DNA of 64,000 bases from Hyalella azteca (GCF_000764305.2 NW_025946878.1:1-64000), one strand, 5' to 3'. Shown: positions 11,344 through 22,801, numbered from the stretch's first letter. A program made the numbers and translations. The notes: generated by a model not told the origin, from the sequence alone.

Positions 11344-13125
11344 TAGGGTGGTCCTCAAAAAACTTTTTTCTTTGAAAATGAGTTCCTACCTCAAAAACGG
11401 GTTTGTCTAGATGCCTAAATAATATTCAAAATATTTATCAAATCGGTTAATATTTAGAGGTCGCTCAATGGTGTCAAAGTTTCACCCTGAATGTCCCACC
11501 CTGAAAAGTCCCACCCTGAATGACTTGATTCCATTTCAGAGTGCGTTGTGCAGTGTGTACCTCTGACAGTCTGTCAGTCGTGTTCATCCACGGATTGTTG
11601 AGTGTTGAAATGGGCAATGGAGACTGTCACACATGGGAAGAGGGAATATTCAGCGTCTCTTTCTCCCATGTTGACAGGAGCAAAGCCTCCTTTGTGCTAG
11701 GAAGTTCTGGCCGTTGTCCATTTCCATCATAGTTAGGCGCTACTTACGATGACGCCTTCAAAGAAGTCATCTTTGAAGTCTTCCAGTTCTGGGAACGTGC
11801 AAGGATTCCAACGATGCGTCCCGAAAACATTTTAACAAAGCTGGAAAAGATCAAGCAAGAATACCAGTAAGTCAAGAATAATTGTCACAAGGGAATCCAA
11901 GGCCCAGACCGAGAGGGAGTCCGTCTTCAAGGAGGAAATGAAGAGGGTCTTCGACGTGGCCCACATGGATGCGCCCTCGATCATGAAGATTGAGGAAGAC
12001 ATTGCCATCCTTGTCGCGCAGCGGCAGCCTGGCCGCCCGGGGTACATGGGAGGTATCGATGCCGAACTTGCCTGTATGGAAGAGCGGAACTGAAAACGGT
12101 GGCAAGGGCATGATGATCGCTGCCTTTGGGCACAGCAGCCATCAACGTCGGCTTCTACTGCCATGGACCCAGGCGACTCGTCCTCCACGTCATGCAGTGC
12201 TAAAGCGGAGGAGGAGGAGGAATTCCATGTGCAACAAGAACAGAGAGTTGTGGGGACAAGCGTTAGTCCAACGATGAGGGCGAAGAACGTGATAACGCCA
12301 GGCTTGGCAGCTTCCCTTGACCGAACCTAGGTGAGCGATTGAGAAGCTGTGTTCCTTCTTACCAAAGCAGCTCAAGACTTTGGCCACGAGCCAGAAGATG
12401 TTAACAATCAACTGCTCCTCAATTTGCCGAAATCGGCAAAAGCAACGAGCCATGTACGCCTCACAGCTTAAGGCGGACTTGAAGATGAGCGAGACAGTGG
12501 TGGTGCATTGGGAAGAAAAGCTAATGCAGTACCTCGCGAACAAGAAGCACGTGGACCGTCTACCTGTCCTTGTCAGCAGGAAAGGAGCCGTACAACTCCT
12601 CGGTGTTCCCAAGCTCGCCAACGGTACGGGGAAGGTGCAGAGCAATGCTGTCGTCGCGCTTCTGCGGGAGTTGAAGATTGAGGATCGTGTGCTGGCGGTT
12701 TTTCGATAGAACGGCATCAAACACCGGGAACATCCATGAACTTATCGTTGGCGCAGCATTCCGGGCGGTTATGGGAGGAACGTCGGGCGCACTGTTGACG
12801 GTTTCAGGCCCAGTGGGAGTTTCGAAGTTTTTACTCATTAAGAACTCTCCATAAAGAAATCAGAGCGTGATGTAGGAACATGGGAAAACTATGTCTGAAT
12901 TTTAGACCCACTGTGAACAACCCCAATGTTTAGGCCCATTTCTTTGTTCACTCTACGGACCCAATGACCCTGAGTCATACGGATGAAACTTTAACACCTT
13001 TGAGCGACCTCTAAATATTAACTGTTTTGAAAAATATTTTAGGAATATTATTTAGGCCTCTGGAGGAACCCATTTTTGAGGTAGGAACTCATTTTCAAGA
13101 AAAAAAGTTTTTGAGGACCACCCTA
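11344..13125 (+). mobile_element. Orphan DNA transposon with ~145-bp inverted ends and 9-bp target duplication
   Basis: The ends begin TAGGGTGGTCCTCAAAAA and run as inverted repeats for about 145 bp on each side. The direct repeat CTGGGGTAA lies immediately outside (11335-11343 and 13126-13134), a 9-bp duplication. The interior has distinctly higher GC than the surroundings and encodes a degenerate transposase-like protein on the + strand. I do not recognise a standard superfamily for the combination of this protein, the long inverted ends and a 9-bp duplication. Confidence 0.75.
11734..12840 (+). pseudogene. Transposase-like protein of an orphan arthropod TE family, broken
   Basis: Successive + strand fragments in different frames read YDDAFKEVIFEVFQFWERAR (about 11745-11805) and IMKIEEDIAILVAQRQPGRP (about 11980-12040). 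They continue with VITPGLAASLDRT (about 12290), then VHWEEKLMQYLANK with a following VDRLPVLVS and QLLGVPKLANGTGK (12500-12640). IEDRVLAVF comes next, and finally TASNTG fused to an IHELIVGAAF-like block. From memory this order matches a large uncharacterised protein family found in many arthropods and some other invertebrates, suspected to be transposase derived. Here there are stops after EYQ and EERN, several frame changes, and an apparent internal deletion joining the TASNTG region to a later block. No function can remain. Confidence 0.65.
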
Positions 13126-13442
13126 CTGGGGTAACATATACTAGTTCGGTTAGGTTAATTGCAATAAAGTTGCATTGATATGTTTTAAAAATGTTTTATT
13201 ATCATTAAATGTTAATGAGTAAATCCCAATAGCCAAACAATAAATATTTAGAGATTTCTAATAATTTTGGCCATTGTGGCCGCTAATGTAGTGCGCTACA
13301 TTTTACTGTAGCGGTAGCGGTAGCGCCCGTTACAATCTAGTGGGTGTAGCGGTAGCGGTAGCGCCCGCTACATTTAGAGCATGTAGTGGTAGCGGTAGCG
13401 CCGCTACATTTCTAAGTAGCGCTGCCCAGCTCTGGGAACAGA

Positions 13443-13485
13443 TAATTGCAAAGAATAATTCTGGAGAACATTTATGTCAATTGAT
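13443..13485 (+). pseudogene. Relic of zinc-finger copy 1 exon 3
   Basis: The stretch GCAAAGAATAATTCTGGAGA and its surroundings align with copy 2 exon 3 (24780-24820). The donor GTATGC is replaced by GTCAAT and the frame is not kept. The outer hAT lies directly at its left, so the insertion fell in or beside this exon relic. Confidence 0.45.
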
Positions 13486-13935
13486 ATTGGTTCTTAACTC
13501 AAGTCAAGTAATGTCACTGCAAATAAAAAAAATTTCTTAACCCATTTATGAATGCAAATTTGATCCAACATAACATTATTGAATGTTTGCACTTTTGTAC
13601 CAAATTGCTACCTGTGTTTGTATGTTCAGTTTAATGTGAAGGCTGGCATGTTGAATATTTGCATTGTGAGGCATTGATATGAGAAGGCATTTAATAGCAT
13701 GTAATTGGCGATGCTACCACATTCATGTGCTGTTGAGAAATTAGGAACTTGCAGAGAATTATATGAGGGGTCGTATATTAAATCATTTTCAATAAAATGC
13801 ACACAATACTGCAGCCGCATCAAACTTGCCTTCCATTTCTTCCCAGAAAGGCACAAGATTCACATGCTATATCTTTCCTTGTAAAATGCACACATCACTG
13901 CAGCCACATCAACAGTGCTTTTCACTTCTCCCCAG

Positions 13936-14070
13936 TCTTGTTCAACTGCGCATCTCAGCCCTGCACCTGCACTCTCCTCTTGTGTGCCATGCAAGATGGA
14001 TGCCCTAGTTGAGGCTCATGACACTCACCCAAACTTCTCACAGAACATTCCTGCTCCGTTGTCAAATCGG
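13936..14070 (+). pseudogene. Zinc-finger gene copy 1, exon 4 (linker exon)
   Basis: It lies between an acceptor ending CTCCCCAG and a donor GTAAATTT. It is 135 bp, 45 codons, phase 0 at both ends. It reads SCSTAHLSPAPALSSCVPCK followed by MDALVEAHDTHPNFSQNIPA. The 52545 exon has the same length, and the 25114 exon is 21 bp shorter at its 5' side. No domain is recognised; the core AHDxHPNxSQNI is conserved in all three copies. It is an intact exon in a dead gene. Confidence 0.72.
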
Positions 14071-14934
14071 GTAAATTTACACAATTATAGCTTTCCCCAA
14101 TTTGCACCCCATGACAATTTTTGAAAAGATTTCTTGATTCCAACACTGACCTGAGGAGGTTAGCATATTCTTGGATAAGAAGCATTTGACATTCAGATTG
14201 AAGATGTTGATTGACGGTTGTGTTGTGACAATGTCATTGTTCGTAAAGTGCGGCCTTTTTGGCCTTTTTACTGTTGAAGTTGGTAAATTTTGAGGAATGG
14301 GCATCCAGTTCTGACAGGCATGATCAATTGTTGGATGACAGAAAATTTTGTAGGTTTGTAGTAAAGTGTCCTAATCTTGTCCATATTATGTTCCCAAAAG
14401 AAATGTCATCACGTTTTGTTTTTTTGAGTATTTTGCTGTTGTGATTTTGTGTTGGGTGGTGAAAGTAAGCATGGTATCAAAGTTTAGGCCAAGGATTTTT
14501 GGGTTGTGTTCAACCAGAATAAGTTGAGTACTGGGCCATGTGTAGTGTTGTGGGTGAGTGTTGATTTGGTGGTTGAGAATCCAGGTTTCAATTTCAAAAT
14601 GAATGTACCTGAAATAATTTGAAATTATTGTATCTAATTTTACAGCGGTACTAACTTGCATTGAATTTTTATTGGTGGTTATTTTTGCCAAGCGAGAATA
14701 TATGCCTTAGGTTTAGACCAGGCAATATTAACTCACTTTTACCAAGTAATAGTGCCAAGTAATCATTGTTGCACAAACTGGAACAGACTAGGCAAAAATT
14801 CCAAAACATTTGTCACAATCTTCAATTTCGTTTGCAACTTGATTATTTTACTGAGGATCACACTTAGAAGTCAACAGTTTATCATGGCTGTTATTAATAT
14901 GAGAGATTGTTTTACCCTGTATTTTCATCATTAG

Positions 14935-15840
14935 TTTGGCAAAGGTGGGTCAGCACCGGCAAAAGGAGATGCGATTGGCAGCACAGACGTCTCTGGGCGT
15001 CCAGCTCCAAGCAACACATGGGAAAATCATTCAAGTTCCGTGACTGTCAACAAAGGGGTACCACAAGGAAATCAATGCAAGAGCATATTAAATTGAATAA
15101 TTCGTGCAGAAGTACCGGTAAACACCAATGCCAGTTTTGTTTGAATTCGTGTGCCACTGAAGCTGATCTCAACCAACAAATTATCCTACATCACGCTCAG
15201 AGAAATGCACAGAAATGCACTCAAAGAAAATGCACTGATGATTGCACGAAAATTTTACGCAAGTGTCATCTTTCTAAATGTTCATAGCTAAAGAAGTTTC
15301 GTATCTTTAAGTGTGATTATGATTACACCACGAATTGGAACCTGAAAATTCATTTCCTTTCAAAGCATTCAACTGAAAAACTTTTTCAGTGCTCTGAGTG
15401 TGATTATGCTTGCATTGCAAAAGAGGGCTTGAAAAAACATTTTATTTTCAAGCATTCAACTAAAGAATCTTTTCAGTGCTCTGAGTGTGATTATACTTGT
15501 GCCAAAAGAAGGTACCTGAAGAATCATTTTATTTTCGAACATTCAACAGAAAAACCTATTCAGTGTTTCAAGTGTAATTATGCTTGCACCACAAAAAGTC
15601 ATTTGAAAAGACCTTTTCTTTACAAACATTCAACAGAAAAATCTATTCAGTGTTCCAAGTGTGATTATGCTTGCACACAAAAGGGGACTTGAAAAGACAT
15701 TTTATTTTCAAACATTCGAGAGAAAAATCTATTCACTGTTCCAAGTGTGATTATGGTTGCACCACAAAAGGGGACTTGAAAATACATTTTTCTTGGAAGC
15801 ATCACACAGAAAAAGCCCTTTCACTGCTTCGAGCATGATG
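14935..15840 (+). pseudogene. Zinc-finger gene copy 1, exon 5 (C2H2 array), inactivated
   Basis: The acceptor TCATTAG precedes FGKGGSAPAKGD, as in copies 2 and 3. A 1-bp deletion near 15000 (GGGCGTCC against GGGGTGTTC in copy 2) shifts the frame. The continuing frame then meets a TAG at 15285-15287, exactly where copy 2 reads KHSLIKK. Further fingers follow to about 15690, where a second 1-bp deletion (GCACACAAAA for GCACCACAAAA) shifts the frame again. At least six recognisable fingers remain. One has lost its first histidine (LKRPFLYKH). The finger framework CSxCDYxC...LKxHF...KHSTEK is otherwise clear. This is a pseudogene by at least three independent lesions. Confidence 0.85.
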
Positions 15841-16860
15841 ATATATATACAAAAATCTATCAAATATCTACGATGTTATGTGTGTATCAACAGCATCTAA
15901 TCTCCAGAGACTATCACAAACTGCTTCAATGACCCAAGTGTGAGGATGTCTGTGGATGTAGGGAGCTAGACACAGGAATCAAGTGCAGAATATTTGATCT
16001 TTTGAGACAACAGGACCAAGCTATGTGGTAGAGCACCTAACCCAAGGCACCCACTGTCACCAAGGAGGAGGGTTTTAGTTGTTTATTGTCCCTCAAAGTT
16101 TGCAGTTGCCGGGGGGGGGGGGGGGGGGGTGTGGATATGAAAGATGAAAATGAAGGCTCTTGCTTGTTGGGACTGCTACTTCATTGGAATCTCAGTAACC
16201 ATTTTTTGTAGTCTCCATGAGGGGCTGGTAACCGTTGGTGTCGTGAGAGTGTCAAGTTCCTGGTTGTAACTGTGTTGCAATTACATCCTGGCTTACTGAC
16301 TGATGGTTACTATCTTAACTGACATTTTTTATGCTTGCAGTATATACTCTAGTATAGTTGTACAATAGATTGACTATACTAGTAGTTCATTAATCTTGCA
16401 AGACTTGCAATGGTTTTGATTTATTATATTTCATAATATTTGCTGGGGTCAACATTTGTTTTATGCTCCTGCTTTCTGATTTTACAGAATATGATTAGTT
16501 GATGCTAAACTAGCCCTGCCATAATGATGTAAGTTTTAATATAAGTGATTCTACTTTTATGTATTTTATTTCTCTGCTTTTGGAATTTTACTGCTTTAGG
16601 ACTGATTCCCTTTATTTTGTTATCTTGAGTTACAACAACATAGATTCTATTTATATGGTGGCTGTTATACTATCCCTTGAACTGGGAGGCTCAATCGATC
16701 TCAATGAACAGATGGTCAGGAACAAGATGGTATCCAACCCTTGTAACCGAGCTGTAGTCCTCCTGCTGCACTCACAATCAATACATTAGGTGCTGTCTGA
16801 ACGACCACATTTACCTGTTGTTCAAACAGGGTGTTTGTTTCTTGATTGTATTTGACTGTA
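15841..16860 (+). other. 3' flank of zinc-finger copy 1, with a poly-G run
   Basis: This aligns with the 3' flank of copy 2 (29545-30540). Shared phrases include AGCATCTGCTCTCCAGAGAC and GACCCAGGTGTGAGGA-like stretches, so it was part of the duplicated unit. An uninterrupted run of 19 G occupies 16111-16129. No coding sequence is recognised. Confidence 0.6.
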
Positions 16861-17946
16861 AAGGGGAGCATCTGGCCACTTTTTTTTTCTTGGCTATTCA
16901 CAGATGGATCACTTTGAAACTTGGTACACCATTGTAAAACCAAAAAATAGACAGCCTTTATTCATTTCCATTTTTCAAAAAAATGAAAGAAAATGTAAAA
17001 TTATTAGAAAATGACCAAAAAAGGGGGTACTGTAGAAATCTATCTCCTCCTAGGATTTTCAGGCTACAACATTGAGACACATATCATTCAATGTGTGAAG
17101 ACCATATCTATCGATTTATCTTGGCGTTTTTTGAAATTCGAATTTTGGTGGACGGGGGAGCATTTTTCACAAAATTTTCAAACTTTTTTTTTATTTTCCC
17201 CTATTTCTCCCCCCTTTTTCAAAATATTTTCAAAACTATAATGAAATTGAAAAAATTCCAAAATAAATAGATAGATCTTTTAGTTGCAAATCGAATGGTA
17301 TATGTCTCATCTCTGTAGCTTCAAAACTGTAGGAGGAGATAGGTTTACCGTGACAATAAGTGTGAATGTTCAGTACAGCCCAACAAAGTCCCGCGTGCAT
17401 TGCAATAGGCACTCAATGTAGCAAGAATATGAAACTAAACATTACTGGAGCTTGATTCCAATCAAGGATCATGAGAGTGACTGCATGCACATCTCCTCAT
17501 GTGAAGCCAGGCAGATTACTGAGTTGTTCCTCAAGCAGGCACTGTATTTAAAGTGCTATGAACCGAATTAACTCCTATCAAATTCATTAAAGAACTCTAA
17601 CACCCTCCCTCTTTTCATAATCTGTCCTGAACGCATAAATCAACATACAGAGATGGTAATGGTACCATTGGATAGCGCAGAATGTTAGCTTTAAGATGAG
17701 ACTAAAGGGGTAACTAAGCTGCAACTCAAGCAGACACTGTATTTAAAGTGCTGGGAACCGTATTACCTCCTATCTAATTTGTTAACGAACTCCCCCACCC
17801 TCCCCTCTTTCATGATCTGTCCTGAACGCATAAATCAACATACAGAGATGATTTTGGTACAGTTGGATAGAGCAGAATATCAGCTTTAAGATGAGACTGA
17901 AAACCAGAAAAGCCCAAATTAAAAAATTTTGGCCAGATGCTCCCCT
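16861..17946. mobile_element. TA-targeting element C (ends AAGGGGAGC)
   Basis: The ends AAGGGGAGCATCTGGCCA and TGGCCAGATGCTCCCCTT are inverted copies. TA precedes the left end and AA follows the right end, so the duplication is either imperfect or the boundary is 1 bp off. The empty site is at about 30525 in the paralogous 3' flank of copy 2 (TTTGACCAATCAAGTCTTGC). The interior at 16900-17340 shares blocks with elements A and B. There is no coding capacity. Confidence 0.72.
17532..17905. repeat. Tandem duplication of ~195 bp inside element C
   Basis: Two direct units start at 17532 and 17727. Both read CAAGCAG[GA]CACTGTATTTAAAGT and later CTGTCCTGAACGCATAAAT-like sequence. Divergence is modest. 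Confidence 0.75.
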
Positions 17947-17959
17947 TAAAATCTTGCTT

Positions 17960-18130
17960 TTGTAGCAGCTTAACCCTGCGTGCTTAGCAGCTTAACCCTG
18001 CATATGTAGCAGCTTAACCTGTCGCACAGAGCAGCTTATCTCAAGCCTATACAGCAGCTTGAGTGTGTAGGAGCTTAACCTGGAATGTGTAGGAGCTTGA
18101 TCTGGAGTATGGACAAGCTTAATCTGAAGT
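17960..18130. repeat. Minisatellite, ~22-25 bp unit (AGCAGCTTAACCCTGC)
   Basis: About seven imperfect units of [TA]AGCAGCTTAACC with 6-10 bp spacers. A matching array lies at 30538-30755 in the 3' flank of copy 2, so the array existed before the gene duplication. Confidence 0.72.
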
Positions 18131-20522
18131 TGCCTGGTCCATACATTCAATGGAAATTAATACAAAGATATTGAGGCAGAAGGAGTATCTTGTGAATTGG
18201 CTTATGATCAGTTATCTCTACATTTGACATGGACATGAAAAAAACTTGATAATAATTAAACTTATTATTTGTTGAAATTTACTTTAAACACTATGTGTAC
18301 ATTATGTTGTACAATATTTTTATCTCTATAGTGTTGTTGCCTGGGCTATGGAATGCTTATGTCGGGTTCTTTAGTCTCTGGCAACAATTTAGGTGAATGA
18401 AAGTTTTCTTCTGGATATGGATGTATTTTTAAAGTATGGGGCAGAGATTACAGATGCAGTTGCGAATGGAATGAAATGTAACCAGACACTGGGAGCATGA
18501 GTGAGGTATTTGAGCTGTAAAAGATAAAACGGATAATCAATAAAAGTAAAATCAAAGAAAAGAACCTCACTCACAGCAGTTAATCAAAACCAAAACCCTT
18601 AGCATTGACAAAACAATCAAGCAGTAAGTTCAACTTAGTTTGAATGAATTGATAATATGAGCACGCACGAGTAATGTGAGAGAGAACGCACAGGAGATTA
18701 AAGTGAACCAAGGTAAATGGCACTATTGCAAGTGTGGTAATTACAGCAACTTATTGGGTGAAACACATACGTAAATTGAAAACAGTTTGGTATTCACATA
18801 ATAAAATAGCAAGCATTGAAATTAGAAGATTGAAATAGTAAAGCAATTGAAGTTAAATCATATAAACGACTCACTATTGTGCAATTAACATTCTTTAGAT
18901 TAAAAGCAAGCATTGCCAGAAAGTGGATAAATGTATGTTCAAAGTATAATATAAGCAAGAATGAAGTAAATCAATTATTAAGCTGAATGAACACCAACAT
19001 ACCTGGTTTTAAAAGCTTTGTACAATATGGATTCTAACAAGCACTCACCAAGGCAATTGCAGTCGTCAGAGCATTGGACATCAATCTGCCTGCTTCTATT
19101 AGAACTTTACAATATCACTGATCAAGCACATGCATGAATAATATAATTATTGGAATTTTTCCCCGTGCCTGAAAAAAATAAAGAGAAATGTTTCGTATTG
19201 AATTAGAACATATACTTTGGGTAAACAAATGAATAACAGATTTGGTTTGCGATGAAAAATACTGAATAACCACCTGGCTACAGTGTGTGAAAGTCTCTTG
19301 AGTGTGTCATGATAAAAATATTCAAATTTGCACTTTCTATTCATAATATAGATTCTTCATTTTTTGTAAACTAAGTAATTATTCCATATGTTGCACCAAG
19401 AAGTTGGGAAGCACAACATAGGTTATCTAATGAGATTCCATTTTCCTATGTAAAGGATGAAAAACTCAGCTCTAAGGAAGTTACAGAAATTTGAAACAAT
19501 TCATTAAATATTTTATTGTTTGATTGGATGTCTTTGATCTGTATGGGTGAAAAATTACAACTGATCTGCTTGAGAACGACATTGAATTTGAATAATAAAC
19601 CAATATAGCAACAATTATAGTGACTAGTAAATTTAGGGATCCCCGTGGGTCCAATAAAATAATTTAGATTGATTTGTGCTGCCCTACTGGTTAGTAGAGG
19701 ATTCTCATCAATGCGATGAAATGATGGTGAGTTTAATAGTTGTGGGAATCTCTCTTTTAGTTGCTCTGCAAGGAAGTAGGCCATACCTACTAGGGGTTCT
19801 TGCAAACCCCCTTTCCTGAAGTGCAAATGCTTGTCACCAGTTGATATGGGAGTATATTTCTGAGTGGTAATTGTTAAGCTCACTTCATAAAAATGACTCA
19901 TAGACCTAACCATGAATTCCTGTAATGGTAATGGATTAAGTGCACTCATCATGTTTGATTATCTTCAGGCTTTTTGACTAAGTTAAATCTAGCAAACTGA
20001 TTTACGAGTTATTCAAGGTTAATCAGAACCTCATGCCTTGGTTTTACACTGGTCTCTTTTTATTGTATCATTCTCCTGTACATACTATGTTCTTTCTTGT
20101 TGGGATTTTTTCTTGATTATTTTTTGATAAAAATGCAGTAAAAGATTTAATAGAAAACTGGAGTAAGAAGGTTGTAGGGAGGTGGAGACCATCAGTAAAC
20201 CAGTGTTTTCCAAACCCTATTGCGACAAATGCCTCTAGGCACACTCCCTGGCCAGCGACGCCCTTGACTTTGTCATGTAACACAATATTCAAATATAGCC
20301 AAGTTATGTGCATCAAAGATTGTTGATGCATCAAGCAAACAATTGTGTACTTAAGTAACTTAGGACAAGTGAACTTTGTTGCAGGTGTTGAAATTAAGGC
20401 CTTTTTCTGAGCCCCTAATGCGCTCTGTACAATTTTCTATATCCTTCCAGTGTTATTTCCATTGCTGCAAACATTCTCCATTAAAAAACTCCAACTAAAT
20501 TCATGCATAATTCCTATCACAT
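18131..20522 (+). other. Intergenic spacer between zinc-finger copies 1 and 2
   Basis: No exon is supported. The part from about 19360 to 20510 aligns with 31170-32410, and its last ~180 bp also with 50960-51180. It therefore represents the conserved 5' flank of the gene family. The phrases TGCACC[AC]AGAAGTTGGGAAGC and AGGAAGTAGGCCATACCTAC are shared between the two long copies. A promoter is expected in this flank, but I cannot point to a TATA box or start site. Confidence 0.55.
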
Positions 20523-20528
20523 TTGGTG

Positions 20529-20658
20529 ATGGCATCCATTACCAAAGAAGACAGTGTTGTGCTGCACCAACTCTCAGATGCTGCAGTCAGGAGTGACAGT
20601 TGCCCTGAGCAGAGCCTTGCTCAAGCATCTCCTGGTGGCAGCAAATTAAAGTCTGAAG
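20529..20658 (+). CDS. Zinc-finger gene copy 2, exon 1 (start codon exon)
   Basis: ATG at 20529 (context GGTGATGG) opens MASITKEDSVVLHQLSDAAV and runs 43 codons plus one base to the donor GTAAGCCA. The copy 3 counterpart at 51190 starts at the same ATG and also ends in phase 1, which supports both start and splice site. No known domain is recognised. An upstream in-frame TTG is not used as a start in eukaryotes of this kind. The next exon begins at 23044 across an intron that carries a Penelope-like element. Confidence 0.72.
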
Positions 20659-21361
20659 GTAAGCCAGATTCCATGTGCCTTGCTAATCAATTGTTATTAT
20701 TCAGAGGAGGAACTGAGTTCATGTCAATTTGTCATATTTATTTCTCATCCTTAATTATTTCTTAGTAGTTTCAGTACAAAGATAGCATTGTTTTGGACTA
20801 TGCCACCTCATGAGTCTCATTCATCAGAGTGATATTAGCTTTTAACTCTATTCCAAAGCTCATGTGACTCATTAATTCAGTGAGCACTATATTCACTGTG
20901 AGATATCTTGCTCCATGGCCTAATGGTAACAGTATGCTAATGTAAAAATTTAAAAGCAAAGAATAGTCCACAAAAATTCATATCTTTATAGAAAACGTTT
21001 CGGAGTCCAGCTCCATCGTCAGTTTGTAGAATCTAGAAAATACATAGAAAGTCAAGTTAATACAATTGAAAGAACAGAACACAATTAGAACCTAAATTTA
21101 CAAGTAATAGGGCATAAAAACCTATCTATTCACAATTTCAATGGGATTGGAGCTCACAGTTGAATTTAAACTAGGCCTAAGCTTAAAAATGTACAATGAT
21201 TCTAAGATATGCAAATCTGAAGTACCGGAGGTAGAAGCTAACACCCTAAAGTCACTGTCAGAAACTGTCAGAAGGATCAGTGAGGATTGCATTTAGGCTA
21301 CTGTTGTAGCGACTACGATCCATGTGGATCATAGCGGCTACGATCTTCTTGTGGTTCGATC

Positions 21362-21676
21362 TTGTGTGGTTGTCTAGGACCTAGGACGATCTTGTGTGGT
21401 TGTCCTAGTTTTAAACTTGCTAAATTTCTGGTACCGGTTTTAAACTATTTTACAACTAATCAGTATACTGTTGTTAATTCTTACACGTTTGTGAATTGCT
21501 TGAAACATATTACTGACGTTCAGGATTTAACTATAGCCTCCTTTGACGTAAAAAATTTGTTCACCAATGTACCCCTTCACAAAACAATTAAAATTTGTCT
21601 CAATTCTCTGTTTAAAAATGTAAACAATCTTGTGTTTGGTTTAAACTGTAAATTTTTCAAATCTCTTTTAGAATGA
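21362..21676 (+). pseudogene. PLE copy 3 reverse transcriptase, N-terminal fragment
   Basis: From about 21405 the frame reads SFKLAKFLVPVLNYFTTNQY and LTIASFDVKNLFTNVPLHKT. This matches palm motif A (FDVxNLFTxVPL) of the reverse transcriptase in PLE copy 1. The part upstream of 21405 has no counterpart there, so the N-terminal third is missing. A stop at 21674 separates it from the next frame; in the sister copy the sequence continues through this point. Confidence 0.72.
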
Positions 21677-21739
21677 TCAGTTCTTAACTCGTTTTTCATA
21701 TTTGCTGGCAAGTTTTATAGACAGATTGACAGTTTAGGC

Positions 21740-22801
21740 ATGGGACTACCGCTTGGCCCGACCTTTGCAAATATTTTTATGCATTTTCACAAGGTTTCTT
21801 GGCTGGCCAATTGTCCTCTTGATTTTAAGCCAATATTCTATAACAGATATCTCAATGACACATTTTTAATTTTCAAACATCCCTACCATGTCAAACCATT
21901 CTTTGATTACCTAAACTCACAACATAATTCTATCACATTTACCATGGAGCTTGAATCTAATAATACTTTGTCCTTCCTTGATTGCAATATTATGAAATCT
22001 AATGGCCGTTTTTCAACTTCTGTGTTCCAAAAGCCGCCATTCATCGGCCTAAGTACCAGTTTCTTTAGTTTTTGTTCTTTCTGGTTCAAGTTAAATGGGC
22101 TTCAAACATTATTATACAGAGGTTTTTGCATTTGCTCAACATACCAGGCTATGCATGCTGAATTTGAATTTTTAGGAAATATTTTCTCGCTTAATGGATT
22201 TCCGGTAAGTTTGGTGTATACCCAAATCAAGAAATTCATGTCTAAGCGATTCAGTGAGGTTGCTAGTAGGAATGAAAGCAACCTCAACCTTGCGATAGTA
22301 GGAACGTTATTTATTGTTCTTTTCCATACTTCGGCCCTGCATTCAAAGCTATGTCAAGAGAATTATGTCTTGTTCAGTAGATACTTTTCAAACGTTAAAC
22401 TCCACATTGTTCTGGTAAACAGTTTCAAAATTGGTTCTTTCTTTAGATATAAAGACATGCTCCCTGTTCATATGCGATCGTCCCTGTCTTATCAATTTCG
22501 TTGTGCACAATGTGCATCTGCGTACATCGGGATGACGTCACGCAATCTTTATTCCAGGATCGCTGAGCATAAGGGCAGGAGTTGTAGGATTGGACAGTTG
22601 CTATCGCGCTCCCCTCATTCGGCTGTGCGCACTCACGCCGAGCAGCGTGATGTGCCTGTTTCTGACAGTGACTTTAGGGTGTTAGCTTCTACCTCCGGTA
22701 CTTCAGATTTGCGTATCTTAGAATCATTGTTCATTTTTAAGCTCAGGCCCAGTTTAAATTCAACTGTGAGCTCCTATCCCCTTGAAATTGTGAATAGATA
22801 G
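21740..22801 (+). pseudogene. PLE copy 3 reverse transcriptase C-terminal part and GIY-YIG endonuclease
   Basis: This is a 353-residue open frame. Residues 1-10 (MGLPLGPTFA) are reverse transcriptase motif B. Around residue 37 the catalytic motif reads RYLNDTF, where copy 1 has RYVDDTF, so the first catalytic aspartate is replaced by asparagine. Residues about 255-280 hold CAQCASAYIGMTSRNLYSRI followed by AEHKGRS, the GIY-YIG nuclease core with a preceding CxxC. The frame stays open through the nuclease to the natural stop at 22799-22801. The first half of the protein is lost and the polymerase is almost certainly dead. Whether the nuclease half could be expressed is unknown. Confidence 0.82.

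Larger units (their letters stand above)
8020..13434. mobile_element. Outer hAT-like element with nested insertions, 8-bp target duplication
   Basis: The ends read CAGGTGGGCAGTAGCGC and GCGCTGCCCAGCTCTG. The 8-bp direct repeat GGAACAGA lies immediately outside both (8012-8019 and 13435-13442). Both subterminal regions are packed with GTAGCGGTAGCG and CGCTAC motifs in both orientations. An 8-bp duplication and CAG-type ends indicate the hAT superfamily. No hAT transposase is seen, so it is non-autonomous. It holds a TA-targeting element, a second hAT with a MITE inside, a fold-back element and an orphan transposon. It landed in the decayed exon 3 region of zinc-finger copy 1. A partial second copy is at 48935-49589. 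Confidence 0.82.
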
